A DNA stretch of 47,295 nt, from contig NZ_BMMF01000005.1 in NCBI RefSeq assembly GCF_014645695.1, positions 2,501 to 49,795 of the forward strand. Direction: 5' to 3'. The translations under genes were made by a program, and so were the position numbers. Below, one piece after another: positions 25,939 through 36,262 of the stretch. Below the pieces are notes generated by a model that was given only the letters and a program-made list of their open reading frames with translations, did not search any database and was not told where the DNA came from. Each line of letters opens with the position of its first letter. Position 1 is the first letter of the stretch. Source of the stretch: Salinarimonas ramus (GTDB lineage Bacteria > Pseudomonadota > Alphaproteobacteria > Rhizobiales > Beijerinckiaceae).

Positions 25939-26963
25939 ATGGATCATCAGAGCGCGACGGCGCCGCTCCTCGACGTCCGCGACCTGCGCACGTGGTTCCA
26001 CACCTTCTCGGGCACGGTGAAGGCCGTCGACGGGGTGAGCTTCACGCTGGCCCCCGGCGAGGTGATGGGGCTCGTGGGCGAATCGGGCGGCGGCAAGTCC
26101 GTCGTCGGCTTCTCGCTCCTCGGGCTGATCGATCCGCCCGGGCGGATCGAGGGCGGGGAGATCCTGCTCGACGGGGAGGACATCGCCCGCGCCTCCGAGG
26201 AGCGGCTGCGCCGGATCCGGGGCCGGGAGATCGCCATGATCTTCCAGGACCCGATGACCTCGCTCAACCCGGTGAAGACGGTGGGCGCGCAGATGGACGA
26301 GATGCTGCGCCTCCACACCGATCTCGACGAGGGAGCGCGCAAGGCGCGCTGCGTCGCCATGCTGGAGAGCGTCGGCATCTCGCGCGCCGCCGAGCGGCTG
26401 CGCGCCTACCCGCATCAATTCTCGGGGGGCATGCGCCAGCGCGTCGTCATCGCCATCGCGCTCCTCGCCTCCCCGCGCCTCATCGTGGCGGACGAGCCGA
26501 CCACCGCGCTCGACGTGACGATCCAGTCGCAGATCCTCAAGCTCATGCGAAAGCGCATCGCGGAGACCGGGGCCGCGATGATCCTCGTCACCCACGATCT
26601 CGCCGTGGTCTCGGAAATGGTCGACAAGATCGTCGTGCTCTATTGCGGGCGCGTGGTCGAGACCGGCCCGGCGCGCGAGGTGATCGCCAACCCCTCGCAT
26701 CCCTACACGCGCGGTCTCGTCGATTCGATCCCCAACCCGAAGCACCGCAAGCCGCGCCTCGCGCAGATCCCCGGCGCGGTTCCCGACATCCGCAACCTCC
26801 CCTCCGGCTGCAGCTTCCGTCCGCGCTGCCCCCGCGCGCAGGCGCGCTGCGCCGAGGTCTCGCCGGCGCTCGCCCCCACCCGCGGGACGCTTTCGGCCGC
26901 CTGCCACTTCCCCATCCTCGAAGAGGTCGCCGCCGCGATGGCGACGACCGGCGGAGAGCGGGC

Positions 26964-26967
<4 letters not shown>
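25939..26967 (+). CDS. Peptide-type ABC importer ATPase (DppD type)
   Basis: 342 residues, one nucleotide-binding domain: Walker A GESGGGKSVVG, Q-loop MIFQDPMTSLNP, signature QFSGGMRQRV, Walker B LIVADEPTTALD and switch VTHDLAVV. The oligopeptide-family C-terminus follows, with cysteines in SGCSFRPRCPRAQARC that fit the iron-sulfur cluster site of DppD proteins. The ATG at 25939 has GAGG six bases upstream; an ATG at 25927 overlapping the previous stop is the alternative. The end overlaps the next gene as ATGA. Confidence 0.94.
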
Positions 26968-28021
<1,054 letters not shown>

Positions 28022-28025
<4 letters not shown>

Positions 28026-29464
28026 CTGAAGACGTGATCATCGCGCAGGCGCGCCTGCCGCTGGCCGACCCGCACGATTGCACGGACGCCGCCGACGAGC
28101 TGTCCCTCTACGAGGCGCTCTACGACACGCTCGTGCGGCGCGAGGGACGCGACTACGTCCCGCGCCTCGCGGTCTCGTGGGCGATGTCGGAGGACGCCAG
28201 CACCTGGACCTTCCGCCTGCGCGAAGGCGTCGCCTTCCAGGACGGCAGCCTATGCGATGCCGAGGCCGTGCGGCGCTCGCTCGAGCGCATGGCGCGCGAG
28301 GACAAGGGCTATACGCTCGGCGCGCCGGGCGTGTGGCGGCAATATCTAGGCGACGCGATCATCGAGACGCCCGACGCCGCGACGCTGACGATCCGGCTGG
28401 GCGCGCCCATGGCGGACCTCCTCGACGTCCTCGTCCAGGGTTACGTCGTCGCCCCCTCCGCGCTCCCGGCCTACGATGCCGGCGACACGCACCGGCCCTG
28501 CGGCACCGGGGCCTATCGCCTGATCGAGGCGTCCGACGATCACGCGCTGATGGCGCGGGTGCCGGGGCACTTCGCCGGCGAGCCCGCGAACGATCGCATC
28601 CGCTTCGTGCGCGAGCCCGATCGTGCGCGTCGGCTCGCCATGGTGCGCGCGGGCTCGGCGCAGGTCGCGACCAATCTCGACGTCGTCGCGAGCGCGGACC
28701 TGGCGAAGGACGGCGCGACGCAGGTCGTCTCGCTGGCGCCGGTGGCCATCATCTACCTCCTCAACGCCGCGAGCGGTCCCCTTGCCGACGCCCGCGTGCG
28801 GCGTGCGTTGGCGCTCGCGCTGGATCGCGAGGCGCTCATCGAGGAGGTCGTGCCCGGCGCGGCGCGTCCGCTCCACGGCTTCGTCAGCCCGCTCCATTAC
28901 GGCGCCGGCGACGCCCCCGCCCGCGAGCGCGACCCCGAGAGCGCCCGCGCGCTCCTCGCCGAGGCGGGCTTTGCCGACGGCCTGACGCTCGGCCTCGATT
29001 GCCCGGCGCGTCTGCCCGACGAGGCCGAGCGCCTCACGCAGGCGCTGGGGCGCCAGCTCGCGGCGATCGGCGTCACGCTCGACGTCCACCTCCACGCCGA
29101 CCGCGAGGCCTATGCCCACATGGTCCGGCGCAAGGAGATCCGGGACCTGTGCGTCTTCGATTCGAGCCCGATGTCGACCTATCGCGTTCTCGTCGAGAAG
29201 CTCGACGCGCGCGTGCGCGGCTCCTGGTGGCAGGGCTATTCCAACGCCGCGGTCGAGGCGCTGATCGACCGGGGGCGCACCACGGTCGATCGCGCCGCGA
29301 GGTCTGCGCTCTATGCGCAGGCCTATGCGCTGCTGCAGGACGACCCCGCCTGGCTGTGCCTCTACAATCCACTGAAAGCGACCGGCATTTCGGGAAATCA
29401 TCCCGATTTCGCGCTTCCCGTCGACACCGTGCTCGACGTCGCGCGCCTGCCGCCGCTCCGCTGA
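28022..29464 (+). CDS. Second family 5 substrate-binding protein, without a signal peptide
   Basis: 480 residues that begin directly with mature-domain sequence (VTEDVIIAQARLPLADPHD, then CTDAADELSLYEALYDTLVR). The fold markers are present: WTFRLREGVAFQDGS, CGTGAYRLIEASD, VRRALALALDREALIEEVV, and LQDDPAWLCLYNP. No hydrophobic leader, twin-arginine motif or lipobox precedes them. The GTG at 28022 is the first possible start after an in-frame stop and has AAGGGA six bases upstream, so a missed leader is unlikely. It overlaps the ATPase stop as GTGA. It should stay in the cytosol, where it might bind, buffer or hand over the imported ligand; that is inference. Confidence 0.88.
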
Positions 29465-29496
29465 GCCGAGCCTCGCGGGTCCACGGGAGCGACACG

Positions 29497-30933
29497 ATGG
29501 AAGACATTCTCGTCACCGGCGCGACGATCCTCACCCTCGACGCCGACAGGCGCGTCATTCCCGACGGCGCCATGGCGGTGTCGGGCGGGCGGATCGTGGC
29601 GGTGGGGCCGCGCGAGGAGGTGGAGGCCTCCCACCCCGTCGCCCGCATCGTCGACGGGCGCGGCAAGGTGCTGATGCCGGGGTTGATCGACGTCCACGCC
29701 CATGCCGGGCACGGGCTGATCAAGTCCATGGGCATGACCGACGGCGACGCCTGGGAGCGGATCTGCGGGGAGGTCTACACCACCGGCTCGACGCCGGGCT
29801 TCTGGTACGCGGAGGCGCGGCTCGCTTCCCTGGAGCGTCTGCGCTTCGGGGTGACCTGCGGCGTCTCGCTGCTCGGCGGCGGCGACACCGTGATGCGCAC
29901 GGACGACCCCGCCTACGGCGACGCCCATTGCCGCGGCGTGGCCGAGATCGGCACGCGCTCCGTCGTGGCCGTCGGCCCCACGCGGGCGCCGCATCCCTGG
30001 ACCTACGCCACGATTACCGAAGACGGCGGGCGCGAGGTCTATCCCGTGGATTTCGACCGGCAGATGCGCACCTGCCGCGCGCTGATCGACACCTGGCACG
30101 GCGGTGCCGACGGGCGCATCCGCATGGCGCTCGTCTACCCCGTCCTGCGCGACGAGCACGAGCGCACGATGGCGCCCGCCGATTACGAGGAGGCGATCCG
30201 CCAGGTCGGGCTCGTGCGCGCGCTCTCGCGCGAGGCGAAGCTGCTCTTCACGCAGGACGGCCATTGGCGCGGCTCCGTGCGCCGCGCGCACGCGCTGGGG
30301 CTTCTCGGACCCGACGCGCTCCTGTCGCACGCCATCGACCTCGACGCGGACGAGATCGCGATGTGCGCCGAGACCGGCACGCGCATCGCCCACAACCCCT
30401 CCGCCGTCGCCTCGATCAAGGGCCGCTGCCCGGCGATCGAGCTGATGGAGGCCGGCGCCGTGGTGGCTCTGGGCTCCGACGCGACGGCGCCGGACCGATC
30501 GAGCGACATGTTCCGCCACATGCAGCAGGCGATGCACTACCACCGCCGGCATTATCGCGACGCCTCCGTCCTGCCCGTGGGCAAGACGCTGGAGATGGCC
30601 ACGATCGACGCCGCCACTGCGCTGGGGATGGAGGCCGAGATCGGCTCGCTCGAACCCGGCAAGCGCGCGGACGCGATCCTCGTCGACATGCGCCGGGCCC
30701 ATCTCGCGCCGGCCAACATGCCCGTCCATCGCCTCGTCGCCTTCGCCAACGGCAACGACGTCGACACGGTGATGGTGGACGGCGAGATCCTGCTCCAGGG
30801 CGGGCGCCCCACCAGGGTCGATCCGGTCGCCATCGTCCTGGAAGCCGAGCGCGAGGCCGAGCTCATGATCGCGCGCATCGGCGCCGAGGCCGCCCTCGAC
30901 ATCCCCGCCGGCTGGGGGCGCGTGCGCCTGTGA
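29497..30933 (+). CDS. Amidohydrolase family protein, TRZ/ATZ-like with altered metal site
   Basis: 478-residue cytosolic hydrolase of the chlorohydrolase/deaminase branch. The first metal motif is His67-Ala-His69 (LIDVHAHAGHG). His278 (LLSHAIDLDADE), His299 (IAHNPSAVAS) and Asp328 (ALGSDATAPD) follow in the expected order. The usual HTHxxE segment, which gives a metal histidine and the catalytic glutamate, reads LFTQDGHWRG: Gln253 and His256 take these places. It ends with the beta-sandwich typical of the family (GSLEPGKRADAILVDM). It is the last gene of the GntR-controlled operon. Ring deamination or dechlorination-type hydrolysis is the family norm; the substrate here is unknown. Confidence 0.88.
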   Translation: MEDILVTGATILTLDADRRVIPDGAMAVSGGRIVAVGPREEVEASHPVARIVDGRGKVLMPGLIDVHAHAGHGLIKSMGMTDGDAWERICGEVYTTGSTPGFWYAEARLASLERLRFGVTCGVSLLGGGDTVMRTDDPAYGDAHCRGVAEIGTRSVVAVGPTRAPHPWTYATITEDGGREVYPVDFDRQMRTCRALIDTWHGGADGRIRMALVYPVLRDEHERTMAPADYEEAIRQVGLVRALSREAKLLFTQDGHWRGSVRRAHALGLLGPDALLSHAIDLDADEIAMCAETGTRIAHNPSAVASIKGRCPAIELMEAGAVVALGSDATAPDRSSDMFRHMQQAMHYHRRHYRDASVLPVGKTLEMATIDAATALGMEAEIGSLEPGKRADAILVDMRRAHLAPANMPVHRLVAFANGNDVDTVMVDGEILLQGGRPTRVDPVAIVLEAEREAELMIARIGAEAALDIPAGWGRVRL

Positions 30934-31018
30934 TCGCCCGCGGCGGCGGAACCGTGCGCGTCCCGCGGGGCTTTCGTTCCCGCCCGACGTCATGCGGGAG
31001 CCGCCACGGGATCAGACC

Positions 31019-31591
31019 ATGTCCGCCGACGCCTTCCTCGCGCCCTGGAGCGACATCGCCCGCATCCTCGTCGTGGGCGCGCTGGCCTATGTCGGGCTCG
31101 TCGTCTTCCTGCGGGTGACGGGCAAGCGCACGCTCACCAAGCTCAACGCCTTCGACCTCGTCGTCACGGTTGCGCTCGGCTCGACGCTGGCGACGATCCT
31201 GCTCAGCCGCGACGTTGCGCTGGTCGAGGGGCTGACCGCCTTCGCGCTGCTGATCCTCCTGCAATGGGTCGTCACCTACGCCTCGGTGCGCTCGCAGCCC
31301 TTCCAGACGCTCGTGAAGGCGACGCCGACGCTGCTCGTGCATCGCGGCGCGATCCTGGAGGACGCCTTGCGCAAGGAGCGGGTGAGCCGGGAAGAGGTGC
31401 TCGCCGTGGTGCGCTCGTCGGGCGCCACGGACCTGACGGACGTCGGCGCCGTGATCCTGGAGACCGACGGCTCGTTCTCCGTCCTCTCGAGCGCGCCCGC
31501 GCCCGATGCCGGGCGCTCGACGCTGGCCACGGTGGAGACGCCGACGGACGGCGCGGACGATCAGGCGAGCCAGCGCTTGCGGCGCTTGTAG
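31019..31591 (+). CDS. DUF421 (YetF-like) membrane protein
   Basis: 190 residues with three N-terminal membrane helices (ILVVGALAYVGLVVFLRVTG, then FDLVVTVALGSTLATILL and a third). A cytosolic domain follows, where RGAILEDALRKERVSREEVL and DLTDVGAVILETDGSFSVL are the conserved YetF elements. In spore formers the family is linked to membrane-protein quality and germination; in Proteobacteria the role is unclear. The last 31 bases overlap the convergent LivF-type gene. Confidence 0.88.
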   Translation: MSADAFLAPWSDIARILVVGALAYVGLVVFLRVTGKRTLTKLNAFDLVVTVALGSTLATILLSRDVALVEGLTAFALLILLQWVVTYASVRSQPFQTLVKATPTLLVHRGAILEDALRKERVSREEVLAVVRSSGATDLTDVGAVILETDGSFSVLSSAPAPDAGRSTLATVETPTDGADDQASQRLRRL

Positions 31592-32415
31592 CTCTTCACC
31601 TCGCGGAAGCTCTTGCGATCGGCGCCCGAGACGCCGAGGTAGAATTCTTTCACGTCCTCGTTCTCGCGCAGCATCTTGGCGTCGCCGTCCATGACGACGC
31701 GACCCGTCTCGAGGATGTAGCCGTAGGTGGCGTAGCGCAGCGCCATGTTGGTGTTCTGCTCCGCGAGCAGGAAGGACACGCCCTCCTTGGCGTTGAGATC
31801 CTTCACGATCTCGAAGATCTCCTCGACGATCTGCGGCGCGAGGCCCATGGAGGGTTCGTCGAGCAGGATCATCTTCGGGCGGCTCATCAGCGCGCGGCCG
31901 ATGGCGCACATCTGCTGCTCGCCGCCGGACGTGTAGCCGGCCATCGAATTCTTGCGCTCGCGCAGGCGCGGGAAGTAGGCGTAGACCTTCTCCATGTCCT
32001 CCTTGATCGCGGCGTTGCCGTCGCGGCGCGTGAAGGCGCCGGTGAGGAGGTTCTCCTCGATCGTGAGATGGCCGAAGCAATGGCGGCCTTCCAGCACCTG
32101 GATGCAGCCGCGGCGCACGAGCTCGTTGGGCGAGAGCTTCTCGATGCGGTTGCCGTCGAACTCGATCGAGCCCTTCGTCACCTCCCCGCGCTCGGCGCGC
32201 AGCAGGTTCGAGACGGCCTTGAGCGTCGTCGTCTTGCCCGCGCCGTTGGCGCCCAGGATCGCGACGATGCCGCGCTTGGGAACGGTCAGCGAGACGCCCT
32301 TCAGGACGAGGATGACGTGGTCGTAGATGACCTCGATGTTGTTCACCGACAGGATCGGCGCCGCCGCTTCGGGAGCGGGCGTCTCGGTCGAGGCGGGGGT
32401 CGCGAGTGCGGTCAT
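31561..32415 (-). CDS. LivF-type ABC importer ATPase
   Basis: 284 residues: Walker A GANGAGKTTTLKAVS, the LivF-type CIQVLEGRHCFGHLT, signature TSGGEQQMC, Walker B MILLDEPSMGLA and switch AEQNTNMAL. It ends with a basic tail (YKRRKRWLA). The ATG at 32415 is preferred over a TTG six bases earlier. It lies downstream of the binding-protein gene, separated by 271 bases that contain a tandem repeat and a REP-like element, so it may need its own expression signals. Partner of the LivG-type ATPase at 36263. Confidence 0.93.
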   Translation of the reverse strand: MTALATPASTETPAPEAAAPILSVNNIEVIYDHVILVLKGVSLTVPKRGIVAILGANGAGKTTTLKAVSNLLRAERGEVTKGSIEFDGNRIEKLSPNELVRRGCIQVLEGRHCFGHLTIEENLLTGAFTRRDGNAAIKEDMEKVYAYFPRLRERKNSMAGYTSGGEQQMCAIGRALMSRPKMILLDEPSMGLAPQIVEEIFEIVKDLNAKEGVSFLLAEQNTNMALRYATYGYILETGRVVMDGDAKMLRENEDVKEFYLGVSGADRKSFREVKSYKRRKRWLA

Positions 32416-32420
32416 CGGCA

Positions 32421-32460
32421 AGACTCTCGTCGGTGGAGGAAGACGCTCGTCGCTGGAGAA
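32421..32460. repeat. Imperfect 20-base tandem repeat upstream of the LivF-type gene
   Basis: Two adjacent 20-base units (32421-32440 and 32441-32460) agree at 17 positions; the shared core is CTCGTCG followed by TGGAG. Each unit contains a GGAG-type ribosome site, so the duplication may affect initiation of the LivF-type gene just downstream on the minus strand, or may simply be replication slippage. Confidence 0.5.
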
Positions 32461-32495
32461 GAGGCGGAGCGCCCCGCGTGCGGGCCGCTCCTATG

Positions 32496-32654
32496 TCCTT
32501 CCCTGTAGGGGAAGGTGGATCGGCGCGCAGCGCCGAGACGGATGGGGCACGCCGGAGGCGTGTTCGGCGAAGCCGAAGCCGGCGCCCGATGATCAGGCGA
32601 CGGACCCCACCCCGAGCTCGCTTCGCGAGCATTCCCCTCCCCTGCAGGGAGGGA
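32496..32654. repeat. REP-like inverted repeat element, copy A
   Basis: Starts with TCCTTCCCTGTAGGGGAAGG (32496-32515), then a 7-pair hairpin TCGGCGC-GCA-GCGCCGA, then GACGGATGGGGCACGCCGGA (from 32537). A degenerate inverted half ends with CCCTGCAGGGAGGGA at 32654. The outer blocks match copy B at 37146 at identical spacing while the inner stem differs. It lies between the binding-protein and LivF-type genes. Confidence 0.75.
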
Positions 32655-32664
32655 GCAGGGAGCG

Positions 32665-32702
32665 ACATCAATTGTCGCAGGTCACATCAATTGTCGCAGG
32701 TC
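32665..32702. repeat. 19-base perfect tandem duplication across a stop codon
   Basis: ACATCAATTGTCGCAGGTC occurs at 32665-32683 and again at 32684-32702. The second copy contains the last codons and stop of the binding-protein gene; the first is a non-coding echo touching REP-like copy A. Confidence 0.9.
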
Positions 32703-34018
32703 TCCGTGCGCATCGGCCAGCCGGCATTGGCGGAGGCGTATTCCTGCGCGGCCGCGAGGATGAGCGGGCGCACGCGATCCGTCATCGGCTCGGTCCAGTC
32801 CTGGCCCACCGTCCACTTCTCGCCGTCCCATTCGGCCACGAAGACCTGGTGGTTGCCCGAATGGTTCTCGCAGGTGACGTTGAGCGGCGCCGCGAAGCCC
32901 GTCATGCCCATCTCGGCGAGACGCTCCTCGGAGACGTTCAGGTTCTCGAGGCCGCGGCGCACGTCCTCACCGGTGACGACGTCCTTGCCGGTGATCTCCT
33001 GCGCGGTGCGGATCGCCTCGGCGATCAGCATCGAGTTGTAGATGCCGCGATTGTAGAGCATGTCGCCGACGCGCTCGCGCGGGAACTGCGACAGCCCCTT
33101 GTCGTGCACGTGGGTGATGATGTCCTGCATCACGGGGAAGTCCGCGCCCGCGCCGTTGAACGACAGGGCCTTGTAGCCCGCCGCGTCGGCGCCGCCCGCG
33201 CGCGCGTCCTCGTCGCCGCCGGCCCACCAGACGCCGATCATGTTCTCGATCGGGAAGCCCGTGCGGATCGCCTCGCGCACCGCGGTGGGGTTCATGGCGC
33301 CCCAGCCCTGCAGGTAGATGTAGTCCGGCCGGTCGCGGCGGATGTTGAGCCACACCGAGCCCTGGTTCTGCATGTCCTGCGCGGCGACCGGGTAGAGCTT
33401 CAGCTCGAAGCCGTGCTCCTCGGCCAGCGCCTCGAGCACCGGGATCGGCTCGCGGCCGTAGGGCGCGTCGAGATGGAGGAGGCCCACGGTCTTGCCGGCG
33501 AGGTTCTCGAAGCCGCCCTCGCGCTCGGCGATGTGCTTCACGAAGACGGACGCGCCGTCCCAATAGGTCACCGGCGGGTTGAACACCCACGGGAAGGTCT
33601 CGCCGTCGGCGGAGGCCGAGAGGCCGTAGGCCATGGAGAGCACCGGCACCTTGTCCACCGCGGCGCGCGGGATCAGCTGGAGGGTGATGCCCGTCGAGTA
33701 CGGATTGACCATCACGGGGTCGTTGGCGCGCACCGACTCGTAGCACTCGACGCCTCTCTTGGTGTCGTAGCCGGTCTCGCACTCCTCGACGATGATGCGC
33801 ACGCCGCCGATGCCGCCGTCGCGCTCGTTGAGCATGGTGAGGTAGTCGTGCATCCCGTCGGCGATGGGGATGCCCGATCCGGCGAAGGCGCCGGTGCGGT
33901 AGGTGAGGAGCGGCACGTAGATGCCCTCCTCGGTCTGCGCGCTCGCCGGTGCGACGAGCGCGGTCGTGGACACGATCGCGCCCGCGATCGCGGCGATGGT
34001 CAGGTGGCGTATCGACAT
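32687..34018 (-). CDS. Liv-type periplasmic substrate-binding protein
   Basis: 443 residues with a signal peptide ending APASAQT. Periplasmic-binding-protein type 1 fold of the LivJ/amide-urea group: VPLLTYRTGAFAGSGIPIAD near the mature N-terminus, ERDGGIGGVRIIVEECETGY, VPVLSMAYGLSAS and a C-terminal pair of cysteines. Family members bind branched amino acids, amides or aromatic acids. The neighbouring acyl-CoA ligase suggests an organic acid here. The stop lies within a 19-base tandem duplication. Confidence 0.92.
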   Translation of the reverse strand: MSIRHLTIAAIAGAIVSTTALVAPASAQTEEGIYVPLLTYRTGAFAGSGIPIADGMHDYLTMLNERDGGIGGVRIIVEECETGYDTKRGVECYESVRANDPVMVNPYSTGITLQLIPRAAVDKVPVLSMAYGLSASADGETFPWVFNPPVTYWDGASVFVKHIAEREGGFENLAGKTVGLLHLDAPYGREPIPVLEALAEEHGFELKLYPVAAQDMQNQGSVWLNIRRDRPDYIYLQGWGAMNPTAVREAIRTGFPIENMIGVWWAGGDEDARAGGADAAGYKALSFNGAGADFPVMQDIITHVHDKGLSQFPRERVGDMLYNRGIYNSMLIAEAIRTAQEITGKDVVTGEDVRRGLENLNVSEERLAEMGMTGFAAPLNVTCENHSGNHQVFVAEWDGEKWTVGQDWTEPMTDRVRPLILAAAQEYASANAGWPMRTETCDN

Positions 34019-34113
34019 GGCGTCACTGTCCTCCCGTAATCCTCTCGAGGAGCCGGTTCACCGGCCCGTTCCCTCTCTCGCGTCCGGGTCCTCTTGTCTT
34101 TGTCTCGCCGCCC

Positions 34114-35199
34114 TCAATAGGGGAACGGCCAGACCCGGAGCTTCTGCTTCCCGATCTGCCAGAGCCGCGCTAGTCCGTGCGGCTCGACGATGAGGAAGAA
34201 GATGATCAGCGCGCCCACGATCATGAAGCGCAGGTGCTCGATCGTGGCGGCGCCCACCGTCAGCCCGAACGGCTCCGTGATCGCCGGCAGCACGATGCCG
34301 AGCCCGATCGGCAGCATGAAGATCAGGGCGGCGCCCATGAAGGAGCCGATCAGCGAGCCCAGCCCGCCGATGATGATCATGAACAGGATGAAGAACGACT
34401 GGTCGATGTTGAAGACGTTGTATTCCGCCCCACCGTACCAGAGGAACACCATCATCGCCCCGGCCACGCCCACGAAATAGGACGAGCAGGCGAAGGCCAT
34501 GAGCTTGGCGGTGAGCGGCCGGATGCCGATGAGCTCGGCGGCGATGTCCATGTCGCGGATCGCCATCCATTGCCGGCCGATGCGCCCGTGCACCAGGTTC
34601 GAGGCGAGCCAGGTCAGCCCGATGACGAGGGTGAGCACGACGAAGTAGCGCGCCTCCGACGTCGCCGTCGCCCCCGTGATCGGCACGCCGAAGAGCGTGC
34701 TCAGCGGCGCCTCGATGGCGCCGGAGATGTTGTAATTGTAGAGCCACGGGATGCGGTTGAAGCTCCATTGCAGGAAGAACTGCGCCGCGAGCGTCGCCAC
34801 CGCGAGATAGAAGCCTTTGATCCGCAAGCTCGGCAGCCCGAAGAACACCCCCACCGCCGCCGAGAAGAAGCCCGACATCAGGATCCAGACGACGACGTTC
34901 ACCTCGGGAAACGCGGTCATCAGCTTGTAGCAGGCATAGGCGCCGACCCCCATGAAGGCGCCGGTGCCCAGCGAGAGCAGGCCCGCATAGCCGACGAGGA
35001 TGTTGAGCCCGATGGCGGCGAGCGAGAAGATCAGGAACGGGATCAGCACCGCCTGCAGCAGGAAGTCCGAGCCGAACACGCCCGCCGCATAGGCGGCGAC
35101 GATGATGAGCGCGATGCCGATCCGGTCCTGCCTCAGCGGGAAGACCGCGCGATCCGCCTCGTAGCTCGTCTTGTACTGCCCTGCCTCGCGATAGATCAC
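34114..35199 (-). CDS. LivM-type ABC importer permease
   Basis: 361 residues, about ten membrane helices. Typical LivM stretches are IGLNILVGYAGLLSLGTGAF, the GLPSLRIKGFYLAVATLAAQ loop and RDMDIAAELIGIRPLTAKLM (the EAA-like loop). It ends with VEPHGLARLWQIGKQKLRVW. Start is GTG at 35199 with a GAGGAAA ribosome site. Follows the LivH-type gene by 90 bases that contain a degenerate repeat. Confidence 0.93.
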   Translation of the reverse strand: MIYREAGQYKTSYEADRAVFPLRQDRIGIALIIVAAYAAGVFGSDFLLQAVLIPFLIFSLAAIGLNILVGYAGLLSLGTGAFMGVGAYACYKLMTAFPEVNVVVWILMSGFFSAAVGVFFGLPSLRIKGFYLAVATLAAQFFLQWSFNRIPWLYNYNISGAIEAPLSTLFGVPITGATATSEARYFVVLTLVIGLTWLASNLVHGRIGRQWMAIRDMDIAAELIGIRPLTAKLMAFACSSYFVGVAGAMMVFLWYGGAEYNVFNIDQSFFILFMIIIGGLGSLIGSFMGAALIFMLPIGLGIVLPAITEPFGLTVGAATIEHLRFMIVGALIIFFLIVEPHGLARLWQIGKQKLRVWPFPY

Positions 35200-35220
35200 G
35201 ATCGTTTCCTCACCTGTTAC

Positions 35221-35284
35221 TTCCTTCCCTCGAGGGGTTGGTGGCGCCGGCGAAAGCCGGTGGCGGACGGCGTGCGCCGAAGGG
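35221..35284. repeat. Degenerate REP-like copy in the LivH-LivM spacer
   Basis: TTCCTTCCCTCGAGGGGTTG just after the LivM start is followed by a GCCGGC-GAAA-GCCGGT hairpin, then GGACGGCGTGCGCC. The order of parts is the same as in copies A and B but with many changes. Confidence 0.4.
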
Positions 35285-35289
35285 GCGCG

Positions 35290-36246
35290 TCAGACCCGCT
35301 CGATGATCTTCTCGCCGAACAGGCCCTGCGGCCTGAACAGCAGGAAGATCAGCGCGATGACGTAGGCGAACCAGGTCTCGATCCCGCCGCCGACCACCGG
35401 CCCCCAGTAGAACTCGCCGATCTTCTCGCCGAGCCCGATGATCAGGCCGCCGACGATGGCGCCGGGGATCGAGGTGAAGCCGCCGAGGATCAGCACCGGC
35501 AGCGCCTTCAGCGCGATGATCTGGAGCGCGAATGACACGTCCGAGCGCGCGCCCCACATGATCCCCGTCACCAGCGCGACGACGCCGGCGGCGAACCAGA
35601 CGATGACCCAGATCTGGTTCAAGGAGATGCCCACCGAGAGCGCCGCCTTGTGGCTGTCCGCCACCGCCCGCAGCGCGCGCCCGATGCGCGTTTTCGAGAA
35701 GAAGACGCCGAGCACCGCGATCATGATCGAGGCGATCACCGCCGCGGCGACGTCGAGATGCTGGATGCGCACGTAGCCGCCGCCGAGGTCGAACTCGGTC
35801 GCGCCCGTGGGCAGGAACAGCTCGTCGGTGATCATCTGCTTGGGCTCGCCGCCGAAGACGAGCTCGCCGAAGCCGATGAGGAAGTAGGTGAGCCCGAACG
35901 TCGCCATGAACAGGATGATGTCGGGCTGGTTCACCAGCGGGCGCAGCACCACGCGCTCCACCGTCCAGGCGAGGACGAACATCACGCCGATGGCGAGGAC
36001 GAGCGCGAGGATCGCCGGCACGCCCATGGCGTAGAAGCCCACCAGCGTGAGCGCCGAGAACACCACCATGATGCCCTGGGCGAAGTTGAACACGCCCGAC
36101 GCCTTGAAGATGAGCACGAAGCCCAGCGCGATCAGCGCGTAGAGCACGCCCGAGACGAAGCCTTCCCAGAGCGTCTGCACCAGGAGATCGGGCATCTCGA
36201 CCATGAGCGCGAAGGGCTCGACGAAGATCTGCGAGAGGAGGTCCAT
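35290..36246 (-). CDS. LivH-type ABC importer permease
   Basis: 318 residues with about eight membrane helices. It shows the LivH core GFVLIFKASGVFNFAQGIMV near the N-terminus, RIGRALRAVADSHKAALSVG as the EAA-like loop, and GGFTSIPGAIVGGLIIGLGE near residue 265. It forms the translocation channel with the LivM-type subunit. It begins 16 bases after the LivG-type stop. Confidence 0.93.
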   Translation of the reverse strand: MDLLSQIFVEPFALMVEMPDLLVQTLWEGFVSGVLYALIALGFVLIFKASGVFNFAQGIMVVFSALTLVGFYAMGVPAILALVLAIGVMFVLAWTVERVVLRPLVNQPDIILFMATFGLTYFLIGFGELVFGGEPKQMITDELFLPTGATEFDLGGGYVRIQHLDVAAAVIASIMIAVLGVFFSKTRIGRALRAVADSHKAALSVGISLNQIWVIVWFAAGVVALVTGIMWGARSDVSFALQIIALKALPVLILGGFTSIPGAIVGGLIIGLGEKIGEFYWGPVVGGGIETWFAYVIALIFLLFRPQGLFGEKIIERV

Positions 36247-36262
36247 GGATACGCGTCGCTCC

